This document shows positions 27,291 through 36,191 of a stretch of DNA of 64,000 nucleotides, one piece after another. Where the stretch lies: NCBI RefSeq assembly GCF_900089775.1, contig NZ_FLOB01000003.1:310001-374000 (forward strand). Direction: 5' to 3'. The notes beneath the pieces are model-generated. The model searched no databases. It saw nothing but the letters and a program-made list of their open reading frames with translations, and had not been told where the DNA came from. The DNA is from Marinomonas spartinae (GTDB taxonomy: Bacteria; Pseudomonadota; Gammaproteobacteria; Pseudomonadales; Marinomonadaceae). Made by a program: the position numbers and the translations under genes. The stretch's first letter is position 1. Each line of letters begins with the position of its first letter.

Positions 27291-27315
27291 AAAACGCCCA
27301 TAAAATGGGCGTTTT
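27291..27315. terminator. Terminator between the acidic-protein gene and the cti upstream region
   Basis: A 10-bp stem AAAACGCCCA / TGGGCGTTTT with the loop TAAAA and A/T runs on both sides. It ends the minus-strand ylqF operon. Confidence 0.88.
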
Positions 27316-27332
27316 CTTACAATTTGTAACCC

Positions 27333-27932
27333 TTATTCTTCTACAAGCAAACCATCATCTTCGTATTCATCAGCAAGCTCATAAGCATCATCACCCATAT
27401 CATCATTGGCCATGATAAGAGCCTCTTCGTAAGCGCCTCCGAACTCAATACGCGTAATGTCGTAAAGATCGTATTCAAAAGTGTCGTCAAACCAACGGGC
27501 ATCCGATCCTATTTCTTCAAGCTCATAGGTCACGGCATCCGCTTTGACAACACGACCAATTTCACAACTGTCAGGCTCGACCTCTTCACGGTGCAAGGTC
27601 ACAAGGCCATATTCTTCGCTGATATCAATTAATAGAACGGCTAAATCATCTAAATCGACTTCTGGATCTTCAACCTCTTCCTCACGAAGTGCCAAAACCC
27701 GCTTTTGAAAATCATTAAAAGGAGCTGGATGAACAAAATCACTAATGTCTTCTAAGAATAAAATTTGATAGCCATTTAGATGAACACCATCATCCACTAA
27801 TTGGAGTAGCACCATCTCCTCATTGGCATCCACAACAAAGCCGTCCGTCCAATTATCAGGACCGTCCAAATCCTCACGAAAAATGCGGACAACATTATTT
27901 CGGGCACGGGCTTTTTCCAATTCGATGAGCAT
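27333..27932 (-). CDS. Acidic protein of unknown function with an internal duplication
   Basis: 199 residues, strongly acidic, with a D/E-rich C-terminal tail after residue 175. I do not recognise a named family. The protein appears to hold two related beta-rich units. Unit one is near residues 12-65 (VVRIF, DGFVVDANEEMVLLQLV, ILFLEDISDF). Unit two is near residues 108-165 (LVTLHREEVE, IGRVVKADAVTYELEEI, LYDITRIEFGG). Each has the layout strand, G-[FR]-VV strand, then a DI-terminated strand, which is reminiscent of small Sm-like barrels. ATG follows GGGAG. It is third in a same-strand row after ylqF and the UPF0231 gene and precedes a terminator. Confidence 0.75.
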   Translation of the reverse strand: MLIELEKARARNNVVRIFREDLDGPDNWTDGFVVDANEEMVLLQLVDDGVHLNGYQILFLEDISDFVHPAPFNDFQKRVLALREEEVEDPEVDLDDLAVLLIDISEEYGLVTLHREEVEPDSCEIGRVVKADAVTYELEEIGSDARWFDDTFEYDLYDITRIEFGGAYEEALIMANDDMGDDAYELADEYEDDGLLVEE

Positions 27933-28000
27933 ATCGGCTCCCTTAATGCGTAAAAAGAATAAACAGGCGCTAGTGTAAACCCAGCCAGTGTATCGAACAA

Positions 28001-28381
28001 CTACTGCAGCACATCATACCAATTTTCTAATAAATCCATAAAATCTTCTAGTCCGCATTCCGATTGAACACCATCGGAAGACGTTTGGTAAAAACTCTCT
28101 TGCGTATCAAACATAGCTTTAATTTCTTCAGCGGCTGAGTCCCAATCAACTTGACGAGAGACAGATACTCCCTCTTCGTTGATCAACACATCAAAAGGGC
28201 CATACTTCATTTTGGTAGTTTCTTTTTCAGATTCCGCCAATGTAGTGGCCATTAACACACGTTGAATGTCTTCTTTGCCCGTTAAATACAATGCCACCCA
28301 CTCAGCAATGGCAGCAAATTCATAATCTGTATAAATACGATAGGAATTTTCATCCTGATCAAAGGCAATATTATAATCCAT
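28001..28381 (-). CDS. UPF0231 family (YacL-like) protein
   Basis: 126 residues. The C-terminal end CGLEDFMDLLENWYDVL matches the UPF0231/YacL ending (CGVEDFL... ), and the middle segment YGPFDVLINEEGVSVSRQVD fits its beta region; the N-terminal part is less similar. The function of the family is unknown. The open frame begins at a GTG five codons upstream that overlaps the ylqF stop. The ATG at 28381 is better spaced from GAGG, so I chose it. It lies directly after ylqF and is probably cotranscribed with it. Confidence 0.7.
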   Translation of the reverse strand: MDYNIAFDQDENSYRIYTDYEFAAIAEWVALYLTGKEDIQRVLMATTLAESEKETTKMKYGPFDVLINEEGVSVSRQVDWDSAAEEIKAMFDTQESFYQTSSDGVQSECGLEDFMDLLENWYDVLQ

Positions 28382-28392
28382 AGCCTTAAACC

Positions 28393-29388
28393 TCACTCAG
28401 TCTTATCACCTGCTTTAGCATCCTGCTGTTGGGCTTGTTGATTTCGGTATTCTCGGTTTTTTTCCTGCTGACGCTGTGGTACGGCGGCAGCCAATCGAGC
28501 CTGTTTTTCTGCTTCTTTTTTGGCTTTCGCCTCTTCAACCAGCAGCTCTTCATGAGCAATCATCTCTGGCGTTTCCATCACATAGGGGCCAATGGCTCCA
28601 GTTCTTACATCATTCAAGAACACTTCAGCCGCTTTATGCATGTCTATTTTTCCACCTGCTCGTAACGCACCACGCTTAGAGCCAATCACTTTTAATACTT
28701 CAAAAGGGTCGCTACTCAGATCTTTAAGCTTATAACGCGTTACTAATGCATCTTGATAATCTTTAATGAAAAAACGCAGACCAACCAAGGCCACATCTTC
28801 ATAATCAATCGCCGTATCACGTACCGCCCCCGTAACAGCTAAACGATAACTGGCGTCTGGGTTTTCTATTTTAGGCCAAAGAATGCCTGGCGTATCAAGT
28901 AAGACGAAACCATTCGTCACTTTTAGCTTTTGCTGTGCTTTTGTAACAGCAGGCTCATCGCCTACTTTCGCAACACGACGGCCTAATAAGGCATTCATTA
29001 AACTGGACTTACCGACATTTGGAATGCCAGCAATCATAGCGCGAATCGGTTTTTCTGCTGTGCCACGATGTGGAACTAACTGACTCACCCATTGAGAGAT
29101 CTTCGCTACATCCGCTTTATCTTGAGTTGAGAAAGGGTGAGCTAAAATCGTATCATTCCCCTGCCAGTGCTCTAGCCACAACGCAAGACGTGCTTTATCG
29201 GCCAAATCTTTTTTGTTCAACAAACGCAGCACAGGCACACCTGCTCGCAAGGTTGTTAGCATAGGATTTTGACTTGAATCTGGAATGCGCGCATCCAACA
29301 CCTCGATGACTACATCGACTTGCGTCATCACCTGTTCGATTTCTCGACGCGCTTTGTTCATGTGTCCTGGATACCACTGAACGCTCAC
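28393..29388 (-). CDS. ylqF: Ribosome biogenesis GTPase YlqF/RbgA
   Basis: 331 residues. This is a circularly permuted GTPase that assists late large-subunit ribosome assembly. The order of motifs is permuted: G4 LLNKKD near residue 58, then G1 GIPNVGKSS near residue 124, then G3 LLDTPG near residue 168. The N-terminus VQWYPGHMNKARREI is diagnostic. The last 50 residues are a charged, Gln- and Glu-rich tail. The start is GTG behind GAGG. It is the first gene of a minus-strand row with the UPF0231 and acidic-protein genes. Confidence 0.93.
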   Translation of the reverse strand: MSVQWYPGHMNKARREIEQVMTQVDVVIEVLDARIPDSSQNPMLTTLRAGVPVLRLLNKKDLADKARLALWLEHWQGNDTILAHPFSTQDKADVAKISQWVSQLVPHRGTAEKPIRAMIAGIPNVGKSSLMNALLGRRVAKVGDEPAVTKAQQKLKVTNGFVLLDTPGILWPKIENPDASYRLAVTGAVRDTAIDYEDVALVGLRFFIKDYQDALVTRYKLKDLSSDPFEVLKVIGSKRGALRAGGKIDMHKAAEVFLNDVRTGAIGPYVMETPEMIAHEELLVEEAKAKKEAEKQARLAAAVPQRQQEKNREYRNQQAQQQDAKAGDKTE

Positions 29389-29567
29389 CCCTATTTACCT
29401 CTCTGTATTGCATCTATTTTGCGGTTGCGCAGTCTATCATAACTTCTTCAAGAAGGTGTGAATAAGTCCTCTATATATATGGTTCCACTTTTTTTAAAAA
29501 CAAATCGTTAAAGGCATTGCGAATAATCGCCTCCAATAGAACCTTTATCTTTTTGCTGAATCTTTTT

Positions 29568-29608
29568 GTGATCTACATCAAAACAAAAAATACTCGTCTC
29601 TTTAAGAT
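29568..29608 (+). promoter_or_regulatory. FNR/CRP-type box with -10 element, class II arrangement
   Basis: GTGATCTACATCAA at 29568-29581 matches nine of ten defined bases of the FNR box TTGAT-N4-ATCAA. With TGTGA-N6-TCAAA it also reads as a CRP-like site. The -10-like TAAGAT lies at 29603-29608. The box centre is 29574.5, so a start at 29616 puts it exactly at -41.5, the class II activator position. It faces plus-strand DNA that has no coding gene but ends in a terminator. Confidence 0.55.
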
Positions 29609-29615
29609 AGACCTT

Positions 29616-29733
29616 ATCCGATTGGTCTGACGCATTTTTAGTCAAACAAATGCCACAACGCCATGAGGATATTCTCTCGATTGGGCCTTTGTGCCCCGAT
29701 TAGCCAAGGCTGTGTGTGGCCTTGGCTTTTTTT
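29616..29733 (+). ncRNA. Candidate FNR-activated small RNA, about 118 nt
   Basis: The 343-base gap between ylqF and acpH holds no open frame of note, and both flanking genes are on the minus strand. On the plus strand an activator box and -10 element stand upstream, and a perfect terminator with seven T closes the unit. The predicted transcript is therefore about 118 nt. It has a largely unpaired 5' part containing a pyrimidine-rich ATTCTCTC tract, a middle hairpin (ATTGGGC / GCCC.GAT, about 29680-29700) and the terminator hairpin. Size and control recall E. coli FnrS, but I see no sequence match. The rest of the gap is the ylqF promoter region. Confidence 0.55.
29702..29733 (+). terminator. 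Orphan plus-strand terminator
   Basis: A 9-bp perfect stem AGCCAAGGC / GCCTTGGCT with the loop TGTGTGTG, followed by seven T. The minus strand has no T-run after the stem, so it is directional. There is no plus-strand gene before it; the T-run touches the acpH stop codon. Confidence 0.9.
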
Positions 29734-30301
29734 ATGCCTGTTGATCAACAAATGCCAACAAGTCAGGATACAGATACAAAAAAGGCGCTTCTCCCTGGGC
29801 CAATACCTCTGGTAATTCCTCGATAAAAGGCTGTAAATGTTGGCCATGCCGCCAACGCCTCATAATAGACCGAATGGCATTTTCTACTCCTTGCTGCGTT
29901 CCTAAATCAGCCAGCCAATTACGCTGCTCTAAGGATCGAATCATCTTTTGCAATCGCTCTGGACAACGATGAGCATCCGCCACCAGCTCCGTAACCGCAT
30001 GCTGACAAAAAAGAGCCAAAGACATATCACTAAATTGTGACCAGTAACGAATCAGCCAGTAATCCATCACGATATCTTGAACAATACCAGCAAAACGACG
30101 TCTACCCGCTCGTGCCGTAGATCGAAACAAGATACTCTGCTCATGCTCGTCCACCATCACATCCACTTTTTGATGCAGACGCCAACCTTCCAACAAATCG
30201 TCTGGCAGAGTATCGACCTGGACAGAGAAATCCCCTAATAAATTCCCCGCAAATGAGGTTTGAGTTCGTTCTGCTATGTGTAAATGTGCAAAGTAATTCA
30301 A
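29732..30301 (-). CDS. acpH: Acyl carrier protein phosphodiesterase AcpH
   Basis: 189 residues. AcpH removes the phosphopantetheine arm from holo-ACP; it is an HD-superfamily hydrolase. Marks are MNYFAHLHIA, GNLLGDFSV, GWRLHQKVDVMVD and the metal region FAGIVQDIVMDYWL. LFRSTARAGRRRFAGI is also characteristic. The start is TTG behind AGGAA and gives the exact family N-terminus. Length is close to E. coli AcpH (193). It is a single gene whose stop lies in the T-run of the plus-strand terminator. Confidence 0.93.
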   Translation of the reverse strand: MNYFAHLHIAERTQTSFAGNLLGDFSVQVDTLPDDLLEGWRLHQKVDVMVDEHEQSILFRSTARAGRRRFAGIVQDIVMDYWLIRYWSQFSDMSLALFCQHAVTELVADAHRCPERLQKMIRSLEQRNWLADLGTQQGVENAIRSIMRRWRHGQHLQPFIEELPEVLAQGEAPFLYLYPDLLAFVDQQA

Positions 30302-30567
30302 GCTAAATTCCTTTCGAGCAACCTATCATGACTAAGGGCTATACAATCAAAGTGCGCATTCTCTTCTTATTTGCTATATTTCGCGCTCATTTTTTGACAT
30401 TATAGTGAGTTAACTGCTTGGACAAACTTCTCACAGTTTCTCAACATCATCTCGCTAATCCGTCTCGATGACTCAATGTTGAAAAATGGACAACACAGCC
30501 AGCACCCCATGATTAGAACCGATACACCCACGCGCAGTAGATAGCGCATAAATAGGAGTACTGAATA

Positions 30568-32109
30568 ATGAGATACTTTGCCTTTTTGGTGTCTTTCTTG
30601 GCGCTTCTTATTAGTCAAACTCTGCCTGCTGCTACCTTACGCATGGCTTTCGACTCTGAGCCTATTTCCCTGGATCCGCAAGAACAACTTTCCGAAAGCA
30701 CCTTACAGTTTTCACACATGGTCTTTGATCCGCTGGTGCGTTGGACACAAGATGGAAAAATTGAACCACGGCTTGCAACAAGCTGGAAACAAATATCGCC
30801 AAGCACCACTCGAATCTATTTACGCAAGAATGTTCATTTCCATAATGGCAATCTCTTTTCAGCAAAAGATGTGGTCTACACCATTGATCGTTTAAAACGC
30901 TCACCAGACTTCCGCGCCTTGTTCACTTCCATCAATTCAGTCACCAAGGTCAATGAATACACGGTTGATATTCATTGTAATCACCCAACCCCTTTACTAC
31001 TTAATATCCTGACCTATGTCTTCCCCATGGATAAAAAGTTCTACGAAGGACGTGACCAAATTGTAAAATTTGGCCGCACTTTTGCTTCGCAACATACGTC
31101 TGGAACAGGCCCTTTTATCATCAAAGAGCGTGATCCAGGCGTGCGCATGGTGTTAGTCCGTAATAAAGATTATTGGGATACAAAATCAAAAGGCAATGTC
31201 GATAAGCTAATATTGACACCAATCAGAAATGACTCGACCCGTTTAGCCGCCCTGCTGTCTGGTGATGTGGATTTTATCTTTCCCGTCTCCCCCGTAGACA
31301 TTGCCCGCGCAAAAGAAGCCGATAACATACAAGTCATCACTTTACCGACCAGTCGATTGTTACTGCTTCAACTAAATCAAAAACGCCGCAAAGAATTCCG
31401 TGATATTCGAGTTCGAGAGGCCATCAACTTAGCGATCAACCAACCCCTCATAGTGAAGAAAATCTTGAGAGGGTATGCCAGACCTGCAGGACAACTAAGT
31501 GCTCGCTCCCTTTTAGGCTATGTAGATACGATTAAGCCCGAATATAATCTAAAAAAAGCATTGCAGCTGATGAAAGAAGCAGGTTACCCACATGGGTTCC
31601 GAGTCAGCATGATGGCACCAAACAACCGCTATATGGATGATGAAAAAGTGGCTCAAGCCGTAGCCGCTATGCTGGGCAGACTGCATATTACAGTCGATTT
31701 AAAAACACTACCAAAAGCACAATACTTCCAACAATATGATGCTCGTGCCGCGGATATTATGATGCTTGGTTGGCAATCAGATACGATGGATTCAGATAAT
31801 TTATTTGAGTTTTTAACCGCCTGCCCTGATGCTAAATCCGGTTTAGGTGCTTATAATGCCAGCGAATATTGTGTGCCTGGTATCAACAGTGAAATCACTC
31901 AAGCTAACCGGGAAATGAATCTCAAAAAACGCACAAAAATCTTGCAAAACATTGAAACCAAAGTCGCAGATTCTGCTGCGGTCGTTCCACTTTATTGGCA
32001 AGATCTGACATGGGCTGCGAAAGACAACGTGGGAATAAAAAGCATCGTTAATGAGCAGAATTACCCACATCTAGGGGACTTGGTCATAACGCCCCTTAAG
32101 TCAAATTAG
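30568..32109 (+). CDS. Peptide/nickel-type ABC transporter periplasmic binding protein (family 5)
   Basis: 513 residues with a cleavable signal peptide ending near LPAAT. Family 5 binding proteins deliver di- or oligopeptides, or sometimes other ligands, to the DppBC-type permease. Marks are LDPQEQLSE, LRKNVHFHNG..FSAKDVVYTIDR and TSGTGPFIIKERD. It heads a five-gene operon with two permease and two ATPase genes, followed by a LysR regulator. ATG lies behind TAGGAG. The 266-base region upstream holds only the divergent acpH and this promoter. The ligand is not known. Confidence 0.92.
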   Translation: MRYFAFLVSFLALLISQTLPAATLRMAFDSEPISLDPQEQLSESTLQFSHMVFDPLVRWTQDGKIEPRLATSWKQISPSTTRIYLRKNVHFHNGNLFSAKDVVYTIDRLKRSPDFRALFTSINSVTKVNEYTVDIHCNHPTPLLLNILTYVFPMDKKFYEGRDQIVKFGRTFASQHTSGTGPFIIKERDPGVRMVLVRNKDYWDTKSKGNVDKLILTPIRNDSTRLAALLSGDVDFIFPVSPVDIARAKEADNIQVITLPTSRLLLLQLNQKRRKEFRDIRVREAINLAINQPLIVKKILRGYARPAGQLSARSLLGYVDTIKPEYNLKKALQLMKEAGYPHGFRVSMMAPNNRYMDDEKVAQAVAAMLGRLHITVDLKTLPKAQYFQQYDARAADIMMLGWQSDTMDSDNLFEFLTACPDAKSGLGAYNASEYCVPGINSEITQANREMNLKKRTKILQNIETKVADSAAVVPLYWQDLTWAAKDNVGIKSIVNEQNYPHLGDLVITPLKSN

Positions 32110-32185
32110 TCGACATGATACAGATGACATAATACTTTATGAGTTTCATTAATATGCCCGCACAACATGGAGTTCCAAAGGACTG

Positions 32186-33166
32186 ATGCTCACATTCCTT
32201 TTTCGTCGCTTAATACAAGCCTTCTTTGTTATGATCACCATCAGCGTGATCAGCTTTGCCATACAAGGAAAGCTGGGCGATCCTGTCCAACAAATGGTTG
32301 GTACGACTGTGTCACCCGCTGAACGCGCGCACCTCAGGCAAGAACTGGGCCTCAATGAGAGTTTTACGGTGCAATATTGGCATTTTTTAAAAAATGCCGC
32401 CCATGGTAACTTTGGTATCTCTTATTACTATAAAAAGCCAGTACTGGATCTTATATTTGAGAGAATGCCCGCGACACTAGAGCTGGCTTTTTGTGCCATT
32501 ATATTGGTCGCCCTTTTTGCCACCCCATTTGGGATATATGCCGCTATCCGGCCACGTAGCATATTGTCTCGTTTGATCATGGCATTTAGTACCCTTGGAC
32601 TGTCTGTACCCATTTTTATTGTTGCCATATTTTTAGTCTATGTATTTTCTATCCAACTGCATATTGCACCAAGCTTTGGCCGTGGACATACGATTGATGT
32701 ATTTGGCATATGGAAAAGTGGCCTTTTTACGAAAAGCGGCCTGCACCATCTCATGCTTCCTAGTATCACTCTCGCTTTTGCCCTAATGCCTATTTTTATT
32801 CGTTTAATACGCTCAGAAATGATGGAAGTACTGCATTCAGAATACATTCGCTTTGCTTGGTCCAAAGGCCTATCAACCAATCGTATTTACTTCGTCCACG
32901 CGCTAAAAAACACCATGCTACCCGTTATCACCATTGGAGGAATTCAGGCAGGCACACTGATTGCCTATACCATTCTAACGGAAACCATTTTTCAATGGCC
33001 CGGTATGGGATTTTTATTCATAGATGCGGTGAGCAGAGTCGATACACCACTCATCTCTGCCTATTTAATGGTAGTAGGCGGTATCTTTGTAACAACCAAC
33101 ACTGTCGTTGACCTCATCTATGGCTTGGTGAACCCAACCGTTAAATTAGAGAATCATGGATTATGA
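32186..33166 (+). CDS. Peptide-type ABC transporter permease (DppB-like)
   Basis: 326 residues with six membrane segments. It starts with the DppB signature LFRRLIQAFFVMITISVISF, and the ERAHLRQELGLN loop follows. The cytoplasmic EAA-type loop EYIRFAWSKGLSTNRI contacts the ATPases near residue 215. Together with DppC it forms the channel. Its stop overlaps the next start by four bases, so the pair is coupled. Confidence 0.93.
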   Translation: MLTFLFRRLIQAFFVMITISVISFAIQGKLGDPVQQMVGTTVSPAERAHLRQELGLNESFTVQYWHFLKNAAHGNFGISYYYKKPVLDLIFERMPATLELAFCAIILVALFATPFGIYAAIRPRSILSRLIMAFSTLGLSVPIFIVAIFLVYVFSIQLHIAPSFGRGHTIDVFGIWKSGLFTKSGLHHLMLPSITLAFALMPIFIRLIRSEMMEVLHSEYIRFAWSKGLSTNRIYFVHALKNTMLPVITIGGIQAGTLIAYTILTETIFQWPGMGFLFIDAVSRVDTPLISAYLMVVGGIFVTTNTVVDLIYGLVNPTVKLENHGL

Positions 33167-34101
33167 GCTACTTAAAAAAGGACATTATCCCCCCTTCTGC
33201 TGGTAGTCGACGGCAGCGTATCTGGTGCGGTTTTCTAGGTGACAAACTGGCAACCTTAGCCCTAGCAGTGTTTATTTTTTATTGCATCATTGCATTATTC
33301 GCGCCGTTACTTGCACCTTATAATATTAACAGTCTTAACTTTATGGACTTGAATAACGCGGAAATCGCACCAAGCTGGATCAGTGGCGACCCGCGTTTTT
33401 TACTTGGGACAGACGCTCAGGGACGTGACTTATTATCCGTTATTTTGTACGGCACTCGACTCTCGCTAACCATTGGGATCTGCGCGGTTCTCATCCAAGC
33501 CACATTAGGCATATGCATTGGTTTAACCGCTGGCTACCTAGGTGGGCGTGTCGATAATTTTTTGATGCGCTGTGCCGATGTTCAACTATCCTTCCCCACT
33601 ATGATGGTAGCCATTGTTTTTTTGGCTATTTTCCAAGCTCTATTTGGTATAGAGCTTTATCAGCAATTGGCCATGCTGATGTTGATCTTAGTTATTGGGT
33701 TAGCAGAGTGGCCGATATTCGCTCGAACCGTACGTGCTTCGGTATTAGCTGAAAAGCAAAAGGAATACGTTGACGCAGCGCGTATTATGGGCATTAGCAC
33801 AAAACGTATTATGTTCAAGCATATTTTACCTAACACCCTATCGCCAGTATTGATTATTTTCACCGTGCAAATAGCCAGCGCGATTGCAACAGAAGCCGCC
33901 TTATCCTTTTTAGGATTAGGCATGCCTTCCTCTGACCCTTCTTTGGGCTCTCTCATATCGGCAGGGTTTAGTTACATGTTTTCTGGCTCTTGGTGGATTT
34001 GCATACTTCCCAGTATTGCCTTAATTGTCTTAATTTTAGTGATGAATCTATTAGGTGATTGGCTACGTGGCTATCTCAATCCAAGGACGTACAGGGATTA
34101 A
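33163..34101 (+). CDS. Peptide-type ABC transporter permease (DppC-like)
   Basis: 312 residues with six membrane segments after a charged cytoplasmic N-terminus. FLLGTDAQGRDLLS near residue 80 is the DppC/OppC landmark, and the EAA-type loop is EYVDAARIMGISTKRI near residue 200. ATPS-type end regions EAALSFLGLGMPS and GSWWICILPS also fit. ATG overlaps the dppB-like stop by four bases. Confidence 0.93.
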   Translation: MSYLKKDIIPPSAGSRRQRIWCGFLGDKLATLALAVFIFYCIIALFAPLLAPYNINSLNFMDLNNAEIAPSWISGDPRFLLGTDAQGRDLLSVILYGTRLSLTIGICAVLIQATLGICIGLTAGYLGGRVDNFLMRCADVQLSFPTMMVAIVFLAIFQALFGIELYQQLAMLMLILVIGLAEWPIFARTVRASVLAEKQKEYVDAARIMGISTKRIMFKHILPNTLSPVLIIFTVQIASAIATEAALSFLGLGMPSSDPSLGSLISAGFSYMFSGSWWICILPSIALIVLILVMNLLGDWLRGYLNPRTYRD

Positions 34102-34103
34102 CT

Positions 34104-35138
34104 ATGAACTTACTAACCGTCAATAATCTGAACGTCAGTTTTCACATCAAGGGCATTGAACTGGCTGCCTTAATCGATGTGAGCTTTACTCTGAATCGAG
34201 GAGAGCGCATTGCTATTGTTGGTGAATCGGGGGCAGGCAAATCTATCCTTGGGCTCTCTATCGTTAATCTTTTAGATAAGCCAGGCTACATCAAATCGGG
34301 TTCTGTCAAACTAGAAAACAAAGAACTTAGTAAAATGAATACGCGTCAACTGCAAGAGATACGTGGCAAACGTATTGCCATGATCTTTCAAGACCCCATG
34401 ATGACGCTAAACCCAGTGCTCACCATTGGCGCTCAATTGGTCGAAGCCATTCGTAGCCATACACGCATTTCTTTTAAAGATGCCAGAAATATTGCCATAG
34501 AAAAACTTCATAGTGTACAAATTGCCTCTCCAGAACGCCGTTTTGATCAATACCCCCATGAACTTTCTGGCGGTATGCGCCAACGCGTGATTATTGCCAG
34601 TGTGCTATTACTAAATCCAGATATCATTATCGCAGACGAGCCAACCACCGCACTGGATGTGACCATTCAAGCAGAAATTATTCAACTATTATTAGATGTT
34701 TGTCACGACAACAGTATGGCTTTGATTCTCATCAGCCATGACCTTGGTGTAGTGTCGCGCGTTGCGGAACGCACATTAGTCATGTACGCAGGACGAATCG
34801 TAGAGGAAGCCCCCACTCTGGAGCTGATAAATGACCCACAACACCCCTACACCCAAGGTTTGCTCAACGCTCTTCCGCAAATGTCATTACCAGGACAAAG
34901 GCTCAATCAAATACAAGGCAACATGCCCGCATTGAATGATCGCCCTAGTGGTTGTGCTTTCCACCCTCGATGTCCTTATGCCACGCAAAAGTGCCGTTCA
35001 GAACAGCCTAACTTTATCTACAATGGCATCTCAAGCGTCTCCTGTTTTCTCGTAGAAGACATGCTGGAAGAAGAAAACTCAGAAGAAGACAGCTTGGACA
35101 TAGAATACGCGACATTTCATGATGAGGGACAACTATGA
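34104..35138 (+). CDS. Peptide-type ABC transporter ATPase (DppD-like)
   Basis: 344 residues. Walker A is GESGAGKS, the signature LSGGMRQR, Walker [14 protein letters not shown] and the H-loop LISHDLGVV. The oligopeptide-type C-terminal segment with [12 protein letters not shown] (possible iron-sulphur ligands, known in DppD) is present. The open frame begins 15 codons earlier inside dppC; the ATG at 34104, two bases after the dppC stop and behind CAGGGA, gives the usual N-terminus [11 protein letters not shown]. It is coupled to the next ATPase by a 4-base overlap. Confidence 0.93.
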   Translation: MNLLTVNNLNVSFHIKGIELAALIDVSFTLNRGERIAIVGESGAGKSILGLSIVNLLDKPGYIKSGSVKLENKELSKMNTRQLQEIRGKRIAMIFQDPMMTLNPVLTIGAQLVEAIRSHTRISFKDARNIAIEKLHSVQIASPERRFDQYPHELSGGMRQRVIIASVLLLNPDIIIADEPTTALDVTIQAEIIQLLLDVCHDNSMALILISHDLGVVSRVAERTLVMYAGRIVEEAPTLELINDPQHPYTQGLLNALPQMSLPGQRLNQIQGNMPALNDRPSGCAFHPRCPYATQKCRSEQPNFIYNGISSVSCFLVEDMLEEENSEEDSLDIEYATFHDEGQL

Positions 35139-36151
35139 ACACCACACCTCTCATCCAAATCAGCCACCTTGAAAAATCGTTTATAACCAAAAGCAGTTGG
35201 ATCGGACAATGGCGACTCCGTAGAGGAAAAATACGCCGCAGCAAAGAAAGTGTACACGCGCTGAACGGTGTTAACCTAACAATTAACCAAGGGGAAACAC
35301 TTTGCATTGTGGGGGAAACGGGTTGCGGCAAATCCACCCTTGCTCGGGTTCTCATGGGGCTAACACCCGCCACCAGCGGTGAAATACATTACCAAGATCA
35401 ACGTATCGACCACCTAAACGACCATAAACGCATGATGTTTCGTCGTCGCATGCAAATGGTCTTCCAAAACCCTTATGCGTCGTTAAACCCAAGAATGACT
35501 GTCTACCAAACATTAAGCGAACCCATCGCTTTCCACAATCAACAGCTCAACCGTGCGGAAATAAATCTTCAAATAGAAGACTTATTAGAATCCGTTGGGA
35601 TTAGTCCTTCCAGCGCAGATCGTTATCCACATGAGTTTTCTGGCGGCCAGCGTCAGCGAATTAGCTTGGCACGGGCACTCTCTGTCGAACCTGATTTCAT
35701 TGTGGCAGATGAGCCACTATCGGCCCTTGATGTCTCAGTACAAGCACAAGTGCTCAATTTAATGATGGACAAACAAGAGGAACGTAATCTTACTTATCTA
35801 TTTATTACCCATGATCTTGCCGTGGTAGAACATTTTGCTACACGCGTTGCCGTTATGTACCTTGGCAGAGTCTGTGAGCTCGCCAGCACTAAAGCACTAT
35901 TTAGTTCCCCCAAACACCCCTACACTCAGGCGTTATTGTCTGCTATTCCGAGATTAGACAGCAATATGACGCAACCGATAAGATTGATCGGCGAAGTGCC
36001 TACACAAATTGAAAAGCCCATTGGTTGCGTATTCCAAGCCCGCTGCCCTTACGCTAACCAACGTTGCTATGAGACATCACCCAAAATGCTGCGCCAAACA
36101 GACGGCAGCAGTGTGGCCTGTCATGCTATCGAGGAGGGTCGTTTATCGTGA
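35135..36151 (+). CDS. Peptide-type ABC transporter ATPase (DppF-like)
   Basis: 338 residues. Walker A is GETGCGKST near residue 67, the signature FSGGQRQR, Walker B VADEPLSALDVS and the H-loop FITHDLAVV. It ends with the FQARCPYANQRC segment found in DppF/OppF. ATG overlaps the dppD-like stop by four bases. The N-terminal insert SSWIGQWRLRRGKIRRSKE is more basic than usual. Last transporter gene; the regulator follows after 40 bases. Confidence 0.93.
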   Translation: MNTTPLIQISHLEKSFITKSSWIGQWRLRRGKIRRSKESVHALNGVNLTINQGETLCIVGETGCGKSTLARVLMGLTPATSGEIHYQDQRIDHLNDHKRMMFRRRMQMVFQNPYASLNPRMTVYQTLSEPIAFHNQQLNRAEINLQIEDLLESVGISPSSADRYPHEFSGGQRQRISLARALSVEPDFIVADEPLSALDVSVQAQVLNLMMDKQEERNLTYLFITHDLAVVEHFATRVAVMYLGRVCELASTKALFSSPKHPYTQALLSAIPRLDSNMTQPIRLIGEVPTQIEKPIGCVFQARCPYANQRCYETSPKMLRQTDGSSVACHAIEEGRLS

Positions 36152-36191
36152 TGACACCCGACCTACAGCAAACATCCCATGGGGGTCTCTC

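Noticed and set aside
29663..29733. Small peptide gene beginning ATGAGG inside the candidate sRNA
   Set aside because: No ribosome site precedes the ATG, and the frame runs through the terminator into acpH.
35014..35373. 119-codon minus-strand open frame across the two ABC ATPase genes
   Set aside because: It overlaps conserved Walker A coding sequence of the plus strand and lacks a ribosome site.
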